The translations under genes and the position numbers were made by a program. Positions 7,546 through 18,495 of a stretch of 44,981 nucleotides of DNA are shown here, piece after piece. The stretch covers positions 1 through 44,981 of the forward strand of contig NZ_JAFLRJ010000018.1 in the NCBI RefSeq assembly GCF_017315755.1. The letters run 5' to 3'. The notes below the pieces were generated by a model. It saw only the letters and a list, made by a program, of their open reading frames with translations, had not been told where the DNA came from and searched no databases. Every line of letters starts with the position of its first letter. Within the stretch, counting starts at the first letter, position 1. The DNA is from Streptomyces beijiangensis (GTDB taxonomy: Bacteria > Actinomycetota > Actinomycetes > Streptomycetales > Streptomycetaceae).

Positions 7546-7983
7546 CTAGGGGAGGGACCGCTCGAGTTCCGTGACGAGCAGCAGCTCCTTGGCGGGGCCG
7601 CCCACCTGCCAGACCATCCGCCAGCTGTCGGGTCCGTAGACCTCGAACTCGCCCCGGTAGAGGTCCGCCGAGCACGGATGGTCGGCGGTGTGGCGCCCCG
7701 TCCGCAGATCCAGATCGTGGAAGAACCGCCCGTCGGAGAAGTGGACGTCCATCGTCCCCGCCGTGTCACCGGGCAGGAACCGCAGCGTCCGCTCCGCGGG
7801 CCGCGCGACGCCCTGCCAGGTGAAGGTGCCGGACTCGTGGTGCAGCAGCCCGCCGCCGTCGAGCGGCCCGAACTCAGTACGCCCCGTGAAGTGCCCCTCG
7901 GCGCCGTTCGCCAGATCGCGGACGGTGCGCTCGACCCGCCAGGTCCCCGCCAGATAGGCCAGGGCGTCGGGCACGGGATGCAT
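7546..7983 (-). CDS. DUF6314-like protein
   Basis: A 145-residue soluble protein with a lipocalin/THAP4-like beta-rich pattern: LAGTWRVERTVRD near the N-terminus, alternating hydrophobic strands with GGGLLHHESGTFTW, and HFSDGRFFHDLDL. The sequence resembles the actinobacterial DUF6314 family of small beta-barrel proteins of unknown function. The ATG at 7983 is chosen over a longer frame to 8208 because TAGGAG lies upstream and the conserved part begins immediately. It is convergent with the GNAT gene (15 bases between stops) and divergent from the phosphatase-fold gene. Confidence 0.75.
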   Translation of the reverse strand: MHPVPDALAYLAGTWRVERTVRDLANGAEGHFTGRTEFGPLDGGGLLHHESGTFTWQGVARPAERTLRFLPGDTAGTMDVHFSDGRFFHDLDLRTGRHTADHPCSADLYRGEFEVYGPDSWRMVWQVGGPAKELLLVTELERSLP

Positions 7984-8052
7984 GGGGGCGGATCTCCTAG
8001 GACGGTTGCTCAGGAACTGCGTGTACGACCCGGACGACCCTACTCGTACCCC

Positions 8053-8081
8053 TTGACCAGCAGGGCTTTCGGTCGGACGAT
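8053..8081 (+). promoter_or_regulatory. Promoter for the histidine-phosphatase-fold gene
   Basis: TTGACC (8053-8058), a 17-base spacer and GACGAT (8076-8081) end seven bases before the ATG at 8089, predicting a leaderless transcript. Confidence 0.5.
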
Positions 8082-8088
8082 CACCGCC

Positions 8089-8664
8089 ATGGACATACGG
8101 GTCACGCTGGTCGCCGCCGCGCGCAGTTCCTCCCGCCTCGCCGAGCGGTTCGACGACGACCGGCCCCTCGACCAGACCGGCTGGCACGAGATCCAGCTCG
8201 TCGCCCACACCCTTGTCCCGCTCGGCGCGGCCGAACTGCGCTACTGCTCACCCACCGCCCGCTCCCGCGCCACCGGCGAGGCGCTCGGCTACGCCCCGCT
8301 CGCCCAGCCCGGACTCAGCGACTGCGACATGGGCCGCTGGCGCGGCCACACCCTGGCCGAGGTGACGGCCCGCGAACCCGGCGCCGTGGACGCCTGGCTC
8401 GCCGACCCGCGCTCGGCCCCGCACGGCGGCGAATCGCTGCTCGCCTTCATCTCCCGGATAGGCCGCTGGCTCGACACCCGCCCCGCCGACGCCGGGGACA
8501 GCATCGTCGCGGTGGCCGAACCGGCCGTCGTACGGGCCGCGTTGGTGTACGCACTGAAAGCGCCGCCCTCCGCGTACTGGAACGTGGACGTCCGGCCGCT
8601 GTCGACGGTCACGGTCAGCGGCCGGGCGGGCCGCTGGAGCCTGCGTCTGGAGGCCGGGGTCTGA
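8089..8664 (+). CDS. Histidine phosphatase superfamily protein lacking the catalytic histidines
   Basis: A 191-residue protein with the layout of the phosphoglycerate-mutase-like fold: an N-terminal strand, LRYCSPTARSRATGEALG, CDMGRWRGHTLAEV, HGGESLLAFISRIGRWL, and a C-terminal strand. The canonical LVRHGE motif is replaced by LVAAARSSSR (residues 7-16). The second histidine motif, normally VSHG, reads VAEPAVVR around residue 144. Both catalytic histidines are therefore missing, and ordinary phosphatase chemistry is unlikely. Such proteins occur in other Streptomyces, so this is a family trait rather than a local mutation. Role unknown: possibly binding or regulatory. Confidence 0.82.
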   Translation: MDIRVTLVAAARSSSRLAERFDDDRPLDQTGWHEIQLVAHTLVPLGAAELRYCSPTARSRATGEALGYAPLAQPGLSDCDMGRWRGHTLAEVTAREPGAVDAWLADPRSAPHGGESLLAFISRIGRWLDTRPADAGDSIVAVAEPAVVRAALVYALKAPPSAYWNVDVRPLSTVTVSGRAGRWSLRLEAGV

Positions 8665-8689
8665 CCTGTCGGCACGGCCGGGGCAGGAT
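8661..8689 (+). promoter_or_regulatory. Promoter for the LRV protein gene
   Basis: CTGACC (8661-8666), a 17-base spacer and CAGGAT (8684-8689) end six bases before the GTG at 8696. The -35 overlaps the stop codon of the preceding gene. Confidence 0.45.
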
Positions 8690-8695
8690 GGCCCC

Positions 8696-10207
8696 GTGAA
8701 TCATGTCCTGTGCGGGCTCGCCGCCAATGAAGCCCTGCCGCCCGAGCTGGTCGACCGGCTCATCGCCGTCGCGGACTCCGAGATCGCCGACCATCTCGCG
8801 CAACGGACCGACCTCAGCGGTGCGCAGGCGAGAGCGCTGGCCGCGCGCGTCGAGGATTCCGCGGTGAGGCTCGTTCACGAGGGCCGGCTCACCGCCGCCG
8901 ACATCGATCCGGTGACGCAGCCGGATGCCGCGCTCGCCCTGCTCGACCGGGGCGCGGGACGCCCGGAGTGGGCGCGCCTCTTCGCGGTGGACCCGGCCGT
9001 CGGGCGCCGGGAGAAGCTGGCCGCCTGCCCGGGCCTGCCGCCCGAGGTGGTGGAGACGCTCGCCGTGGACCCGGACGTAGGAGTCGTCGCGGAGCTCGCC
9101 CTGTGGGGCACATCGGAGGTGGCGGCCCGGCTTGCTTCGCATCCGCATGCCGAGGTCCGCCGGGCGGTCGCGGCCAACGGGGCGACGTCCCCGGCCGTAC
9201 TGGCGATGCTGATCACCGGCGAAGGACTGCCCCCGGCACGAAGTTGCCTGGTCTGCGACCGCGAAGAGATCCCGTACGTACACGATCCGCAGTGCCCTCG
9301 GCCCGACTGCGACCTGCTGCCCGGCGCCTCCTGCGACGGATCGCACGAGTCCACCGTGCACAACATGCAGTGGCAGGTGCTGGGGAACGAGGCCACGCCC
9401 ACAGAGGCTGTCGTCGCCTTCGCCGATCACCCCTCGATGCTGCTGCGCTGCCAACTGGCCGCCCGCCCTGACCTGCCGCCCGAGGTGGCGGAACGGCTCG
9501 CCGTCGATCCCCTTCCCGGGGTACGGGCCGACCTCGCCGAGAATCCCGCGATCGGCGAGGCGCTGATCCGCACACTGGCCGCCGACCGCGGTCACGACGT
9601 ACAGCGCAGGCTGGCGCACCACCCGCAGGTGCCGCTCGACGTGCTCGCCGCCCTGGCAGGCTCCACCAAGATCGGCGCGACTCCCGTTCCCCGGATCGCC
9701 GCTGCCTCTCCCGCCGAGATCGAGGAACTGGCCAAGTCGCCCTGTCCGGCGGTACGGATGCTCCTGGCCCAGCGCCGTGATCTGCCGGCCGCGATCCGCG
9801 ACGCGCTGGCCGACGACCCCGACGCGAAGGTGGTCAAGTCCGTCGCGCCGCACCCTGGCCTCCCGGAGGACCGGCTCCGCGCCCTGCTCGCCCGGCACGG
9901 TTCCCGGGTCGCCGCCGGGGTGGCGGCCAATCCGGACGCCACCGCGGACCTCCTGGTGGAGCTGAGCCGGCAGGAGCCGCCGGTACGCAAGGCCTTCCGA
10001 GAGATCGCCCGTCACCGCAACGCGACGGCACCGGCCCTGCTGGCCTGCCTGGCGGACCGGCGGGCGAGACCGATCGCCGCCGGTCATCCGGCCCTCCCGC
10101 CGCCGGTCGTCGTGGAGCTGCTCGCCGACGCCGACTGGCAGGTGGTGGAGGCCGCGGCGGCCAATACTTCGCTGCCGCGCGCCGTGATGACCGAACTGGT
10201 GCCCTAG
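8696..10207 (+). CDS. Leucine-rich-repeat-variant (LRV) protein with a cysteine-rich insert
   Basis: A 503-residue alpha-solenoid built from about 24-residue units with the pattern hxxLPPEVVExLAxDPDxxVRxxLAxxP, repeated from residue 30 to the end. This is the LRV/HEAT-like repeat seen in Azotobacter LRV. The repeats are interrupted around residues 184-222 by an insert with C184-X2-C187, C200, C205 and C213 plus several histidines, a likely metal site (zinc or an iron-sulfur cluster). Azotobacter LRV has an iron-sulfur domain at its N-terminus; here it is internal. The role is probably protein binding. The stop overlaps that of the convergent ClpN-like gene. Confidence 0.8.
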   Translation: MNHVLCGLAANEALPPELVDRLIAVADSEIADHLAQRTDLSGAQARALAARVEDSAVRLVHEGRLTAADIDPVTQPDAALALLDRGAGRPEWARLFAVDPAVGRREKLAACPGLPPEVVETLAVDPDVGVVAELALWGTSEVAARLASHPHAEVRRAVAANGATSPAVLAMLITGEGLPPARSCLVCDREEIPYVHDPQCPRPDCDLLPGASCDGSHESTVHNMQWQVLGNEATPTEAVVAFADHPSMLLRCQLAARPDLPPEVAERLAVDPLPGVRADLAENPAIGEALIRTLAADRGHDVQRRLAHHPQVPLDVLAALAGSTKIGATPVPRIAAASPAEIEELAKSPCPAVRMLLAQRRDLPAAIRDALADDPDAKVVKSVAPHPGLPEDRLRALLARHGSRVAAGVAANPDATADLLVELSRQEPPVRKAFREIARHRNATAPALLACLADRRARPIAAGHPALPPPVVVELLADADWQVVEAAAANTSLPRAVMTELVP

Positions 10208-10962
10208 CCCCGGTCGGGGTCCGCGCCCAGTTGCTCCTCGATCCGCTCGATCCGCCGCAGCAGCGGCTGGAGCTCCCGGCGTACGGCCTCGGCGACCGGC
10301 TCCGCACTCTGTGCGGCCGGTGCCGTCGCCTGGGTACGGAGGTGGAGGTATCCGGCCAGGGCCGCACTCACCGCGCGGCGGACCGCCCGCGGCTCGGCGC
10401 CGAGGGCGCGCAGCACCTGGCCGCCGGTGCCGTCGGGTTCCGTGACGATGCCGAGCAGGAGGTGCTCGCAGCCCACGTAGTGGTGGCCGAACGATGTCGC
10501 CTCGGTGACCGCCAGCTCCAGCGCCTCGGCCGCAGGACCGTCGAACCGGGCCGGGTCCGCGGGCCCGGCAACCTCTGCCGCCGCCTCTGCCGCCGCCTGT
10601 TGTTTCGCCAGATCGCGGGTGATCTGCTGCGGTTCGATCTCCATCGCCTGCAGGACCCGTACGGCCAGATTGCCGCCCTCCTCCAGGATCGCGCCCAGCA
10701 GGTGCCCGGTCCCCATGCGGGGCGCACCGGTGGCCCGCGCCTGCTCCGATGCCAGCTTCAGGACCTGCTGGGCCCGCTGGGTGAAGTTCGTGAGTGCTCC
10801 CGCGGGCTCCGCGCCGGTGGGGGCCGCGACGGTCTCCCGGATGGCGATCACTCTCCGTACCGCCTGCTCCAGGGCCCGCTGGCAGACCGCGGACACCGGG
10901 ACGCCGGTCTCCTTGACCGCTTCCGCCAGCTCGTCCGGCAGATAGACGTTGATCTTCGGCAT
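10204..10962 (-). CDS. Ribbon-helix-helix / Clp N-terminal repeat protein
   Basis: A 252-residue protein. Residues 1-45 (PKINVYLPDELAEAVKETGV and following) look like a ribbon-helix-helix DNA-binding or dimerisation domain. Residues 58-200 contain two Clp N-terminal repeats: FTQRAQQVLKLASEQA with GTGHLLGAIL, then AAEALELAVTEATSFGH with GCEHLLLGIV. A basic helical tail (LLRRIERIEEQLG) closes it. No AAA+ ATPase domain is present, so it is not a Clp unfoldase; it may be an adaptor or regulator recognising Clp substrates. SD-like GAGGCGGAG precedes the ATG. A palindromic repeat upstream could be its own operator. Confidence 0.82.
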   Translation of the reverse strand: MPKINVYLPDELAEAVKETGVPVSAVCQRALEQAVRRVIAIRETVAAPTGAEPAGALTNFTQRAQQVLKLASEQARATGAPRMGTGHLLGAILEEGGNLAVRVLQAMEIEPQQITRDLAKQQAAAEAAAEVAGPADPARFDGPAAEALELAVTEATSFGHHYVGCEHLLLGIVTEPDGTGGQVLRALGAEPRAVRRAVSAALAGYLHLRTQATAPAAQSAEPVAEAVRRELQPLLRRIERIEEQLGADPDRG

Positions 10963-10990
10963 GAGCTCCGCCTCACTCTCGCGTGATGGA

Positions 10991-11020
10991 ATAACCCCAA
11001 GCTACCCCCAGTGGGGTTAT
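10991..11020. promoter_or_regulatory. Inverted repeat between the RHH-ClpN gene and argC
   Basis: ATAACCCC at 10991-10998 and its reverse complement GGGGTTAT at 11013-11020 are separated by 14 bases containing another run of C. The repeat is 29 bases upstream of the RHH-ClpN start and just before the argC promoter. It is a candidate operator for the ribbon-helix-helix protein. Confidence 0.4.
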
Positions 11021-11032
11021 GATCGCTACTCT

Positions 11033-13264
<2,232 letters not shown>

Positions 13265-13268
<4 letters not shown>

Positions 13269-14176
13269 GCGCGCGCAAGCACACCGCGCTGCCCAAGGCG
13301 CAGATCCTCATCGAGGCACTGCCCTGGCTGACCCGTCACCAGGGCAAGACCGTCGTGATCAAGTTCGGCGGGAACGCCATGATCGACGAGGAGCTCAAGG
13401 CCGCCTTCGCCCAGGACGTCGTCTTCCTGCACCACGCGGGCCTCAAGCCCGTCGTCGTGCACGGCGGCGGCCCGCAGATCAGCGCACAGCTCGATCTGCA
13501 GGGCATCGTCAGCGAGTTCAAGGCGGGCCTGCGCGTCACCACCCCCGAGGCGATGGACGTCGTACGGATGGTCCTCGCGGGCCAGGTCCAGCGCGAACTG
13601 GTCGGCCTGCTCAACCAGCACGGCCCGCTCGCCGTCGGTATGACCGGCGAGGACGCGCACACCATCACCGCCACCCAGCACTTCCCGCAGATCGACGGCG
13701 CACCGGTCGACATCGGCCGGGTCGGCGAGATCACCGAGATCAACACCGGCGCCATCGAGGCGCTGCTCGCCGACGGCCGTATCCCGGTCGTCTCCTCGAT
13801 CGCCCGATCCCAGGACGACCACCATGTCTACAACGTCAATGCTGATACGGCGGCTGCGGCACTCGCTGCTGCGCTGGGCGCCGAGACCCTGATGGTCCTC
13901 ACGGACGTCGAGGGCCTCTACGAGGACTGGCCCAACAGCGACGACGTGATCAGCCGCCTCACCGCCACCGAGCTGGAGAAGCTCCTGCCCGAGCTGGCCA
14001 GCGGGATGGTCCCCAAGATGGAGGGCTGTCTCCACGCGGTACGCAACGGCGTCACCACCGCCCGGGTGATCGACGGGCGGGTCCAGCACTCGATCCTGCT
14101 GGAGATCTTCACCGACGAAGGAATCGGCACGATGGTCGTGCCCGACGCAGTACCCGGTCCGGAGGGGGACTCATGA
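13265..14176 (+). CDS. argB: Acetylglutamate kinase
   Basis: Phosphorylates N-acetylglutamate with ATP, usually the arginine-feedback-inhibited step. The 303-residue protein has the amino-acid-kinase motifs [10 protein letters not shown] and [11 protein letters not shown], the substrate loop [13 protein letters not shown], and the nucleotide-binding [13 protein letters not shown]. The N-terminal extension preceding VVIKFGG, about 30 residues, is characteristic of the arginine-sensitive hexameric enzymes. The ATG overlaps the argJ stop (ATGA) and its own stop overlaps argD. Confidence 0.97.
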
Positions 14177-15369
14177 GCAACCAGGAGCTGTCGCAGCGCT
14201 GGCAGGGCGCGCTGATGGACAACTACGGCACCCCGAAGCTCTCCCTCGTACGCGGCGAGGGCGCCAGGGTCTGGGACGCCGACGGAAAGCAGTACACCGA
14301 CTTCGTCGGCGGCATTGCGGTCAACGCACTCGGCCACGCCCACCCGGCGGTCGTCGCCGCGGTCTCGCGGCAGATCGCCGAACTCGGCCACATCTCCAAC
14401 CTCTTCATCGCCGAGCCTCCCGTGGTGCTCGCCGAGCGGCTCCTGCAGCTCTTCGGCCGTCCGGGCAGGGTCTACTTCTGCAACTCCGGGGCCGAGGCCA
14501 ACGAGGCCGTGTTCAAGATCGGCCGGCTCACGGGCCGGACGCACATGGTCGCCACCGAGGGCGCTTTCCACGGCCGTACGATGGGCGCCCTGGCGCTGAC
14601 CGGCCAGCCCGGCAAGCAGACCGGATTCAAGCCACTCCCGGGCGATGTGACGCATGTGCCGTACGGGGACGTGGAGGCGCTGCGCGCGGCCGTCACCGAG
14701 AACACCGCCTTTGTGATCATCGAGCCGATCCAGGGCGAGAAGGGCGTGGTCGTACCGCCCAAGGGCTATCTGCGGGCGGCCCGCGAGATCACCCGCGCCA
14801 CCGGCACCCTCCTGGTGCTCGACGAGGTGCAGACGGGCATCGGCAGGACCGGCACCTGGTTCGAGTACCAGGCGCACGAGGGCGTCGACCCCGATGTCGT
14901 CACGCTCGCCAAGGGCCTCGGCGGCGGGCTGCCCCTCGGCGCGACCGTCGCCTTCGGCGAGACGGCCGAACTGCTCCACCCCGGCCAGCACGGGACGACC
15001 TTCGGCGGGAACCCGGTCGCCTGCGCCGCAGGCCTCGCGGTCGTGGACACGATCACCAACGACGGAATCCTCGATCATGTGAAGCGGATCAGCGAGAAGC
15101 TCCGCGACGGAATCGAGACGCCGGGCCACCCGCTGGTCGCCCATGTCCGTGGCTCGGGCCTGCTCCTGGGTATCGTGCTCACCGAGCCTCTCGCACCCCA
15201 GGTGCAGCAGGCGGCTCAGGACGCAGGCTTCCTGGTGAACGCGCCCGCCCCCGATGTCGTACGGCTGATGCCGCCGCTGATCATCGGCGACGACGAGGTG
15301 GACGCGTTCCTGCGGGCGCTGCCCGGCGTTCTCGACACGGCCAACGGGGAAGAGCGATCCGGAGAATGA
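14173..15369 (+). CDS. argD: Acetylornithine aminotransferase
   Basis: PLP-dependent transfer of the amino group from glutamate to N-acetylglutamate semialdehyde. The 398-residue class-III aminotransferase has [39 protein letters not shown] and the Schiff-base Lys247 in TLAKGLGGG. The ATG overlaps the argB stop (ATGA at 14173-14176). The ArgR repressor gene begins 10 bases after its stop, on the same transcript. Confidence 0.97.
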   Translation: MSNQELSQRWQGALMDNYGTPKLSLVRGEGARVWDADGKQYTDFVGGIAVNALGHAHPAVVAAVSRQIAELGHISNLFIAEPPVVLAERLLQLFGRPGRVYFCNSGAEANEAVFKIGRLTGRTHMVATEGAFHGRTMGALALTGQPGKQTGFKPLPGDVTHVPYGDVEALRAAVTENTAFVIIEPIQGEKGVVVPPKGYLRAAREITRATGTLLVLDEVQTGIGRTGTWFEYQAHEGVDPDVVTLAKGLGGGLPLGATVAFGETAELLHPGQHGTTFGGNPVACAAGLAVVDTITNDGILDHVKRISEKLRDGIETPGHPLVAHVRGSGLLLGIVLTEPLAPQVQQAAQDAGFLVNAPAPDVVRLMPPLIIGDDEVDAFLRALPGVLDTANGEERSGE

Positions 15370-15379
15370 GGCGACGACG

Positions 15380-15916
15380 ATGACCGAGGCGCAGGAGACC
15401 GAGCACGGAGGACCGTCCGTGCCGCAGACCCGCACGGCCCGCCACCGCCGGATCGTGGACATCCTCAACCGGCAGCCGGTGCGCTCCCAGAGCCAGCTGG
15501 CCAAGCTCCTCGCGGACGACGGGCTGAACGTCACCCAGGCGACGCTCTCCCGCGACCTCGACGAGCTGGGCGCGGTGAAGATCCGCAACACCGGCGGCGA
15601 GCTGATCTACGCGGTGCCCAGCGAGGGCGGTTACCGCGAGCCCAAGGCGCCGCTCGGCGGGTCGGCCAAGGAGGACCGGATGCGCCGCCTCTCCTCGGAA
15701 CTCCTGATCTCCGCCGAGGCCTCGGCCAACCTGGTCGTCCTGCGGACGCCGCCGGGCGCGGCCCAGTTCCTCGCCTCGGCCATCGACCAGGCCGAACTGC
15801 ACGACATCCTCGGCACCATCGCGGGCGACGACACCCTGATGCTGATCAGCCGCGACCCGGCCGGCGGCCAGGCGCTGGCCGACCATCTGCTGCGCCTGGC
15901 CCAGAACGACCGCTAG
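15380..15916 (+). CDS. argR: Arginine repressor
   Basis: Arginine-responsive hexameric repressor of the arg genes. At 178 residues it is of normal length. The N-terminal winged helix ([20 protein letters not shown], then [18 protein letters not shown]) contains the SR recognition-helix signature, and the C-terminal oligomerisation/arginine-binding domain has [15 protein letters not shown]. It closes the argCJBDR run and likely acts on the boxes before argC and before the argG remnant. The start is preceded by GAGGCGACGACG. Confidence 0.97.
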   Translation: MTEAQETEHGGPSVPQTRTARHRRIVDILNRQPVRSQSQLAKLLADDGLNVTQATLSRDLDELGAVKIRNTGGELIYAVPSEGGYREPKAPLGGSAKEDRMRRLSSELLISAEASANLVVLRTPPGAAQFLASAIDQAELHDILGTIAGDDTLMLISRDPAGGQALADHLLRLAQNDR

Positions 15917-15927
15917 GACACCGGCTC

Positions 15928-16935
15928 CTAGGCGAGACTCCCCGCCAGATCGGGGTCGACGGCGTGCTGCAGCGGTTCGCCGTGGACCAGGCGGCGGAGC
16001 TCTGCCAGGACCAGCTCGCCCATGCGCGCCCGCTCCCGCCCCATGGCTCCGGCCAGATGGGGCGTCAGGACGACGTTGGGCAGCGTGAACCAGGGCGAGT
16101 CCGGGTCCGGGGGCTCGGGATGCGTCACATCGAGTACGGCGGTGAGGTCGGGACGGCGGCGCAGTACGCCCACGGCCTCCTCCTCGTCCACCAGGCCGCC
16201 GCGCGCGGTGTTGATCAGCGTCGCCCCCTCCCCGAGCCGCGACAGCAGCCGCTCGCCGACCAGCCCTTCGGTCTCCGGCAGCAGGGGCGCGTGCAGGCTG
16301 ACGACGTCGCAGGTCGCGAACAGCTCGTCCGTACCGACGAGGCGCAGGCCGAGCTCGTGCGCGGTGGCGGCGTCCGTCATGGGGTCCGAAGCCAGGACAT
16401 CGACGTCGAAGTGGCGCAGATGCGCGGCCACCAGACGGCCGATGCGGCCCAGGCCGAACAGGCCGACCCGGGAGCCGTAACCTCCGGGGACCTGCGGGTC
16501 GGCGGGGAAGCCGCGGTTCTCCCGCGCCTCGCGGCTGATCCGGTGGACCTGCTTGAGACCGAGCAGGATCTGGGCCAGGGTGTACTCCGCGACCGGTACG
16601 GCGTTGGCAGCGGCGGCGGAGACGATGGGGATCCTCCGCGCCCAGAACTCCGGTGTGGTCAGCGGGCGTACGGATCCGGCGGCCACCAGCACCGCGCGCA
16701 GCTCGGGGGCGTGCCCGAGCAGCCCTGCGTCGAGCACCGGAGCTCCCCACCCGGTGAGCAGGACGTCCACCCCCGCCAACACACCCGGATCCGAAGCCAG
16801 TTGGGCACGGGTGAGCGGCGGCCCCTGCCAGCGGGCGATGCGCCCGATCTCCTCCAGGAGCGCCGGGGGATAGACGTCGCTCCTGCGGTTCTCCTCCATC
16901 ACGAGCAGTGCGGTCGGTGGCGTCGGATCGGTCAT
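15928..16935 (-). CDS. D-isomer-specific 2-hydroxyacid dehydrogenase
   Basis: NAD-dependent oxidoreductase acting on a 2-hydroxy or 2-oxo acid. It carries the Rossmann motif GLFGLGRIG (158-166) and the catalytic triad Arg245 (INTARGGL), Glu274 (HPEPPDP) and His293 (PHLAG). The ATG at 16935 (335 residues) is favoured by GGGAG upstream; an in-frame ATG at 16980 would add 15 residues and has TATCGT seven bases before it, so a leaderless longer form is possible. It is divergent from the sugar transporter operon and may handle an acid product of the same sugar, such as a uronate or fuconate derivative. That link is an inference from position. Confidence 0.88.
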   Translation of the reverse strand: MTDPTPPTALLVMEENRRSDVYPPALLEEIGRIARWQGPPLTRAQLASDPGVLAGVDVLLTGWGAPVLDAGLLGHAPELRAVLVAAGSVRPLTTPEFWARRIPIVSAAAANAVPVAEYTLAQILLGLKQVHRISREARENRGFPADPQVPGGYGSRVGLFGLGRIGRLVAAHLRHFDVDVLASDPMTDAATAHELGLRLVGTDELFATCDVVSLHAPLLPETEGLVGERLLSRLGEGATLINTARGGLVDEEEAVGVLRRRPDLTAVLDVTHPEPPDPDSPWFTLPNVVLTPHLAGAMGRERARMGELVLAELRRLVHGEPLQHAVDPDLAGSLA

Positions 16936-17040
16936 TCCGGCTGCTCCCAGGCTTGTTGACGGTCCGTTGCCGTCTTGCATGGCCGGGACGATACGTCGGA
17001 CGTGTGCTGTAGGGCGAGCGGGCGATGAAAGTAACTTCCC

Positions 17041-17125
17041 GGACTTAGTCCACAGATTTAACAAAGTCATCGGACTATTGACCCCCGTTTAACGCAGACG
17101 TTACCGTCCCCGGCAAGCGCTTTCC
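17041..17125. promoter_or_regulatory. Operator-like repeats between the dehydrogenase and sugar ABC operons
   Basis: Three dyads lie in this 231-base divergent gap: GGACTTAGTCC (17041-17051), AGTC/GACT around ATCG (17065-17076), and GGCAAGCGCTTTCC (17112-17125). The last has the AAGCGCTT core typical of LacI-family operators. TTGACC at 17078-17083 is a possible -35 element. No LacI gene lies beside the operon, so the cognate repressor would be encoded elsewhere. Confidence 0.45.
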
Positions 17126-17166
17126 ACAAGTGCGAACGCAGTTCACACATCCGATCAGGAGTCGTT

Positions 17167-18495
17167 ATGAACAAGCCATGGTTGACCGGCGCCGGGATCC
17201 TCACGTCCGCCGTGCTCCTGACCGGGTGCTCGTCGAGTCCCGCAGGCACGCAGGCCAAGCAGAACCCCGACGCGCCGCTGGAGCTCTGGATCAGAACCAC
17301 GCCGGGCGGGCCCGGCGAGGCGGCGACGATCAAGCTGGCGGGGGGCTTCGAGAAGGCCACCGGCAAGAAGGTCAAAGTCACCGCGATCTTCGACGACTTC
17401 GAGACCAAGCTGCAGCAGCGAGCGGCCCAGAAGAACCTCCCCGACATCGTCCTCAACGACGTGACGCAGATCGGGACGATGCACAGCCAGGGCCTGCTCC
17501 GCGAGATAGACCTCGACAAGATCAAGAGCAGCAAGGACATCACGGCCCAGGGTCTCGCCTCCGGCAAGAGCGTCGACGGCAAGCAGTTCGGTCTGCCCTA
17601 CTCCGCCCAGGCCAGCGCGCTGATGATCCGCAAGGACTGGCGCGAGAAGCTCGGCCTGAAGGCCCCGCAGACCTGGGACGAGTTCGCCGCCATGGCCAAG
17701 GCGTTCACCGCCAAGGACCCCGACGGCAACGGCAAGCAGGACACTTACGGCCTCGCCGCCCCGCTGTCGACCAAGCGCGGATACGCCTCGTGGTACTTCT
17801 CCAACTTCCTCTGGGCGGCGGGCGGCGACTTCATCACCGAGTCGGGCCAGGGCAAGTACAAGCCGTCCATGACGACCCCGGAATCCGTCAAGGCCGTCCA
17901 GTGGTTCCGTGACCTCGGCTGCAAGGACAAGGCGATCCAGCCCGGCTCCGTCACCATGGACACCCCGCCGACCAACGAGACGTTCGAGGCGGGCAAGACC
18001 GGCATGTACGTGGTCGGTCCGTACCTCATCCCGCGCTTCGACAAGTCCCTCGGCAAGGACAAGTACGAGGTCGTCCCCATGCCCAAGGGGCCCAAGGACG
18101 CCACGGTGCTCGCCGAGGGCGGCTCGGTCTATCTGATGGCCGGCTCGGACAACCAGGCAGGGCAGGACGCCTTCGCCGACTACGCGGTCTCCGCAGAGGG
18201 CCAGAAGCTCGGCATGCAGGGGACCGAGGGCTACATCGTGCAGTTGCCGGTCAACAAGACGGTCGACATCTCGACGGTGCGCCCCGACCCGCGCTGGAAG
18301 ACGTACTCCGACATCTACAGCGCCTCGGGCCGCTACGCCCCGTCGATCCCGAACTGGACGCCCGTGCGCCAGACGACGGCCGAGACCATCAACGCCCTGG
18401 TGGCCGACTGCGGCCTCGACACCGGCGCCAAGCTGAAGGAACTGGACGCCAAGCTCAAGGCAGTTCTCGAGGAGCAGGGGATCGCCGCGTCATGA
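17167..18495 (+). CDS. Sugar ABC transporter substrate-binding lipoprotein
   Basis: Captures a sugar or oligosaccharide outside the membrane. The 442-residue protein starts with a lipoprotein signal (LLTGC, lipid-anchored Cys21) followed by a cluster-B family-1 binding-protein fold: DAPLELWIRTTPGG, PDIVLNDVTQ, GLPYSAQASALMIRKDW, and PQTWDEFAAMAKAF. AGGAG sits six bases before the ATG. It is the first gene of a run with two permeases, a fucosidase and a polysaccharide lyase, so the ligand is probably a fucose-containing or uronate-type oligosaccharide (inference). The 3' end overlaps the first permease (ATGA). Confidence 0.93.
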   Translation: MNKPWLTGAGILTSAVLLTGCSSSPAGTQAKQNPDAPLELWIRTTPGGPGEAATIKLAGGFEKATGKKVKVTAIFDDFETKLQQRAAQKNLPDIVLNDVTQIGTMHSQGLLREIDLDKIKSSKDITAQGLASGKSVDGKQFGLPYSAQASALMIRKDWREKLGLKAPQTWDEFAAMAKAFTAKDPDGNGKQDTYGLAAPLSTKRGYASWYFSNFLWAAGGDFITESGQGKYKPSMTTPESVKAVQWFRDLGCKDKAIQPGSVTMDTPPTNETFEAGKTGMYVVGPYLIPRFDKSLGKDKYEVVPMPKGPKDATVLAEGGSVYLMAGSDNQAGQDAFADYAVSAEGQKLGMQGTEGYIVQLPVNKTVDISTVRPDPRWKTYSDIYSASGRYAPSIPNWTPVRQTTAETINALVADCGLDTGAKLKELDAKLKAVLEEQGIAAS

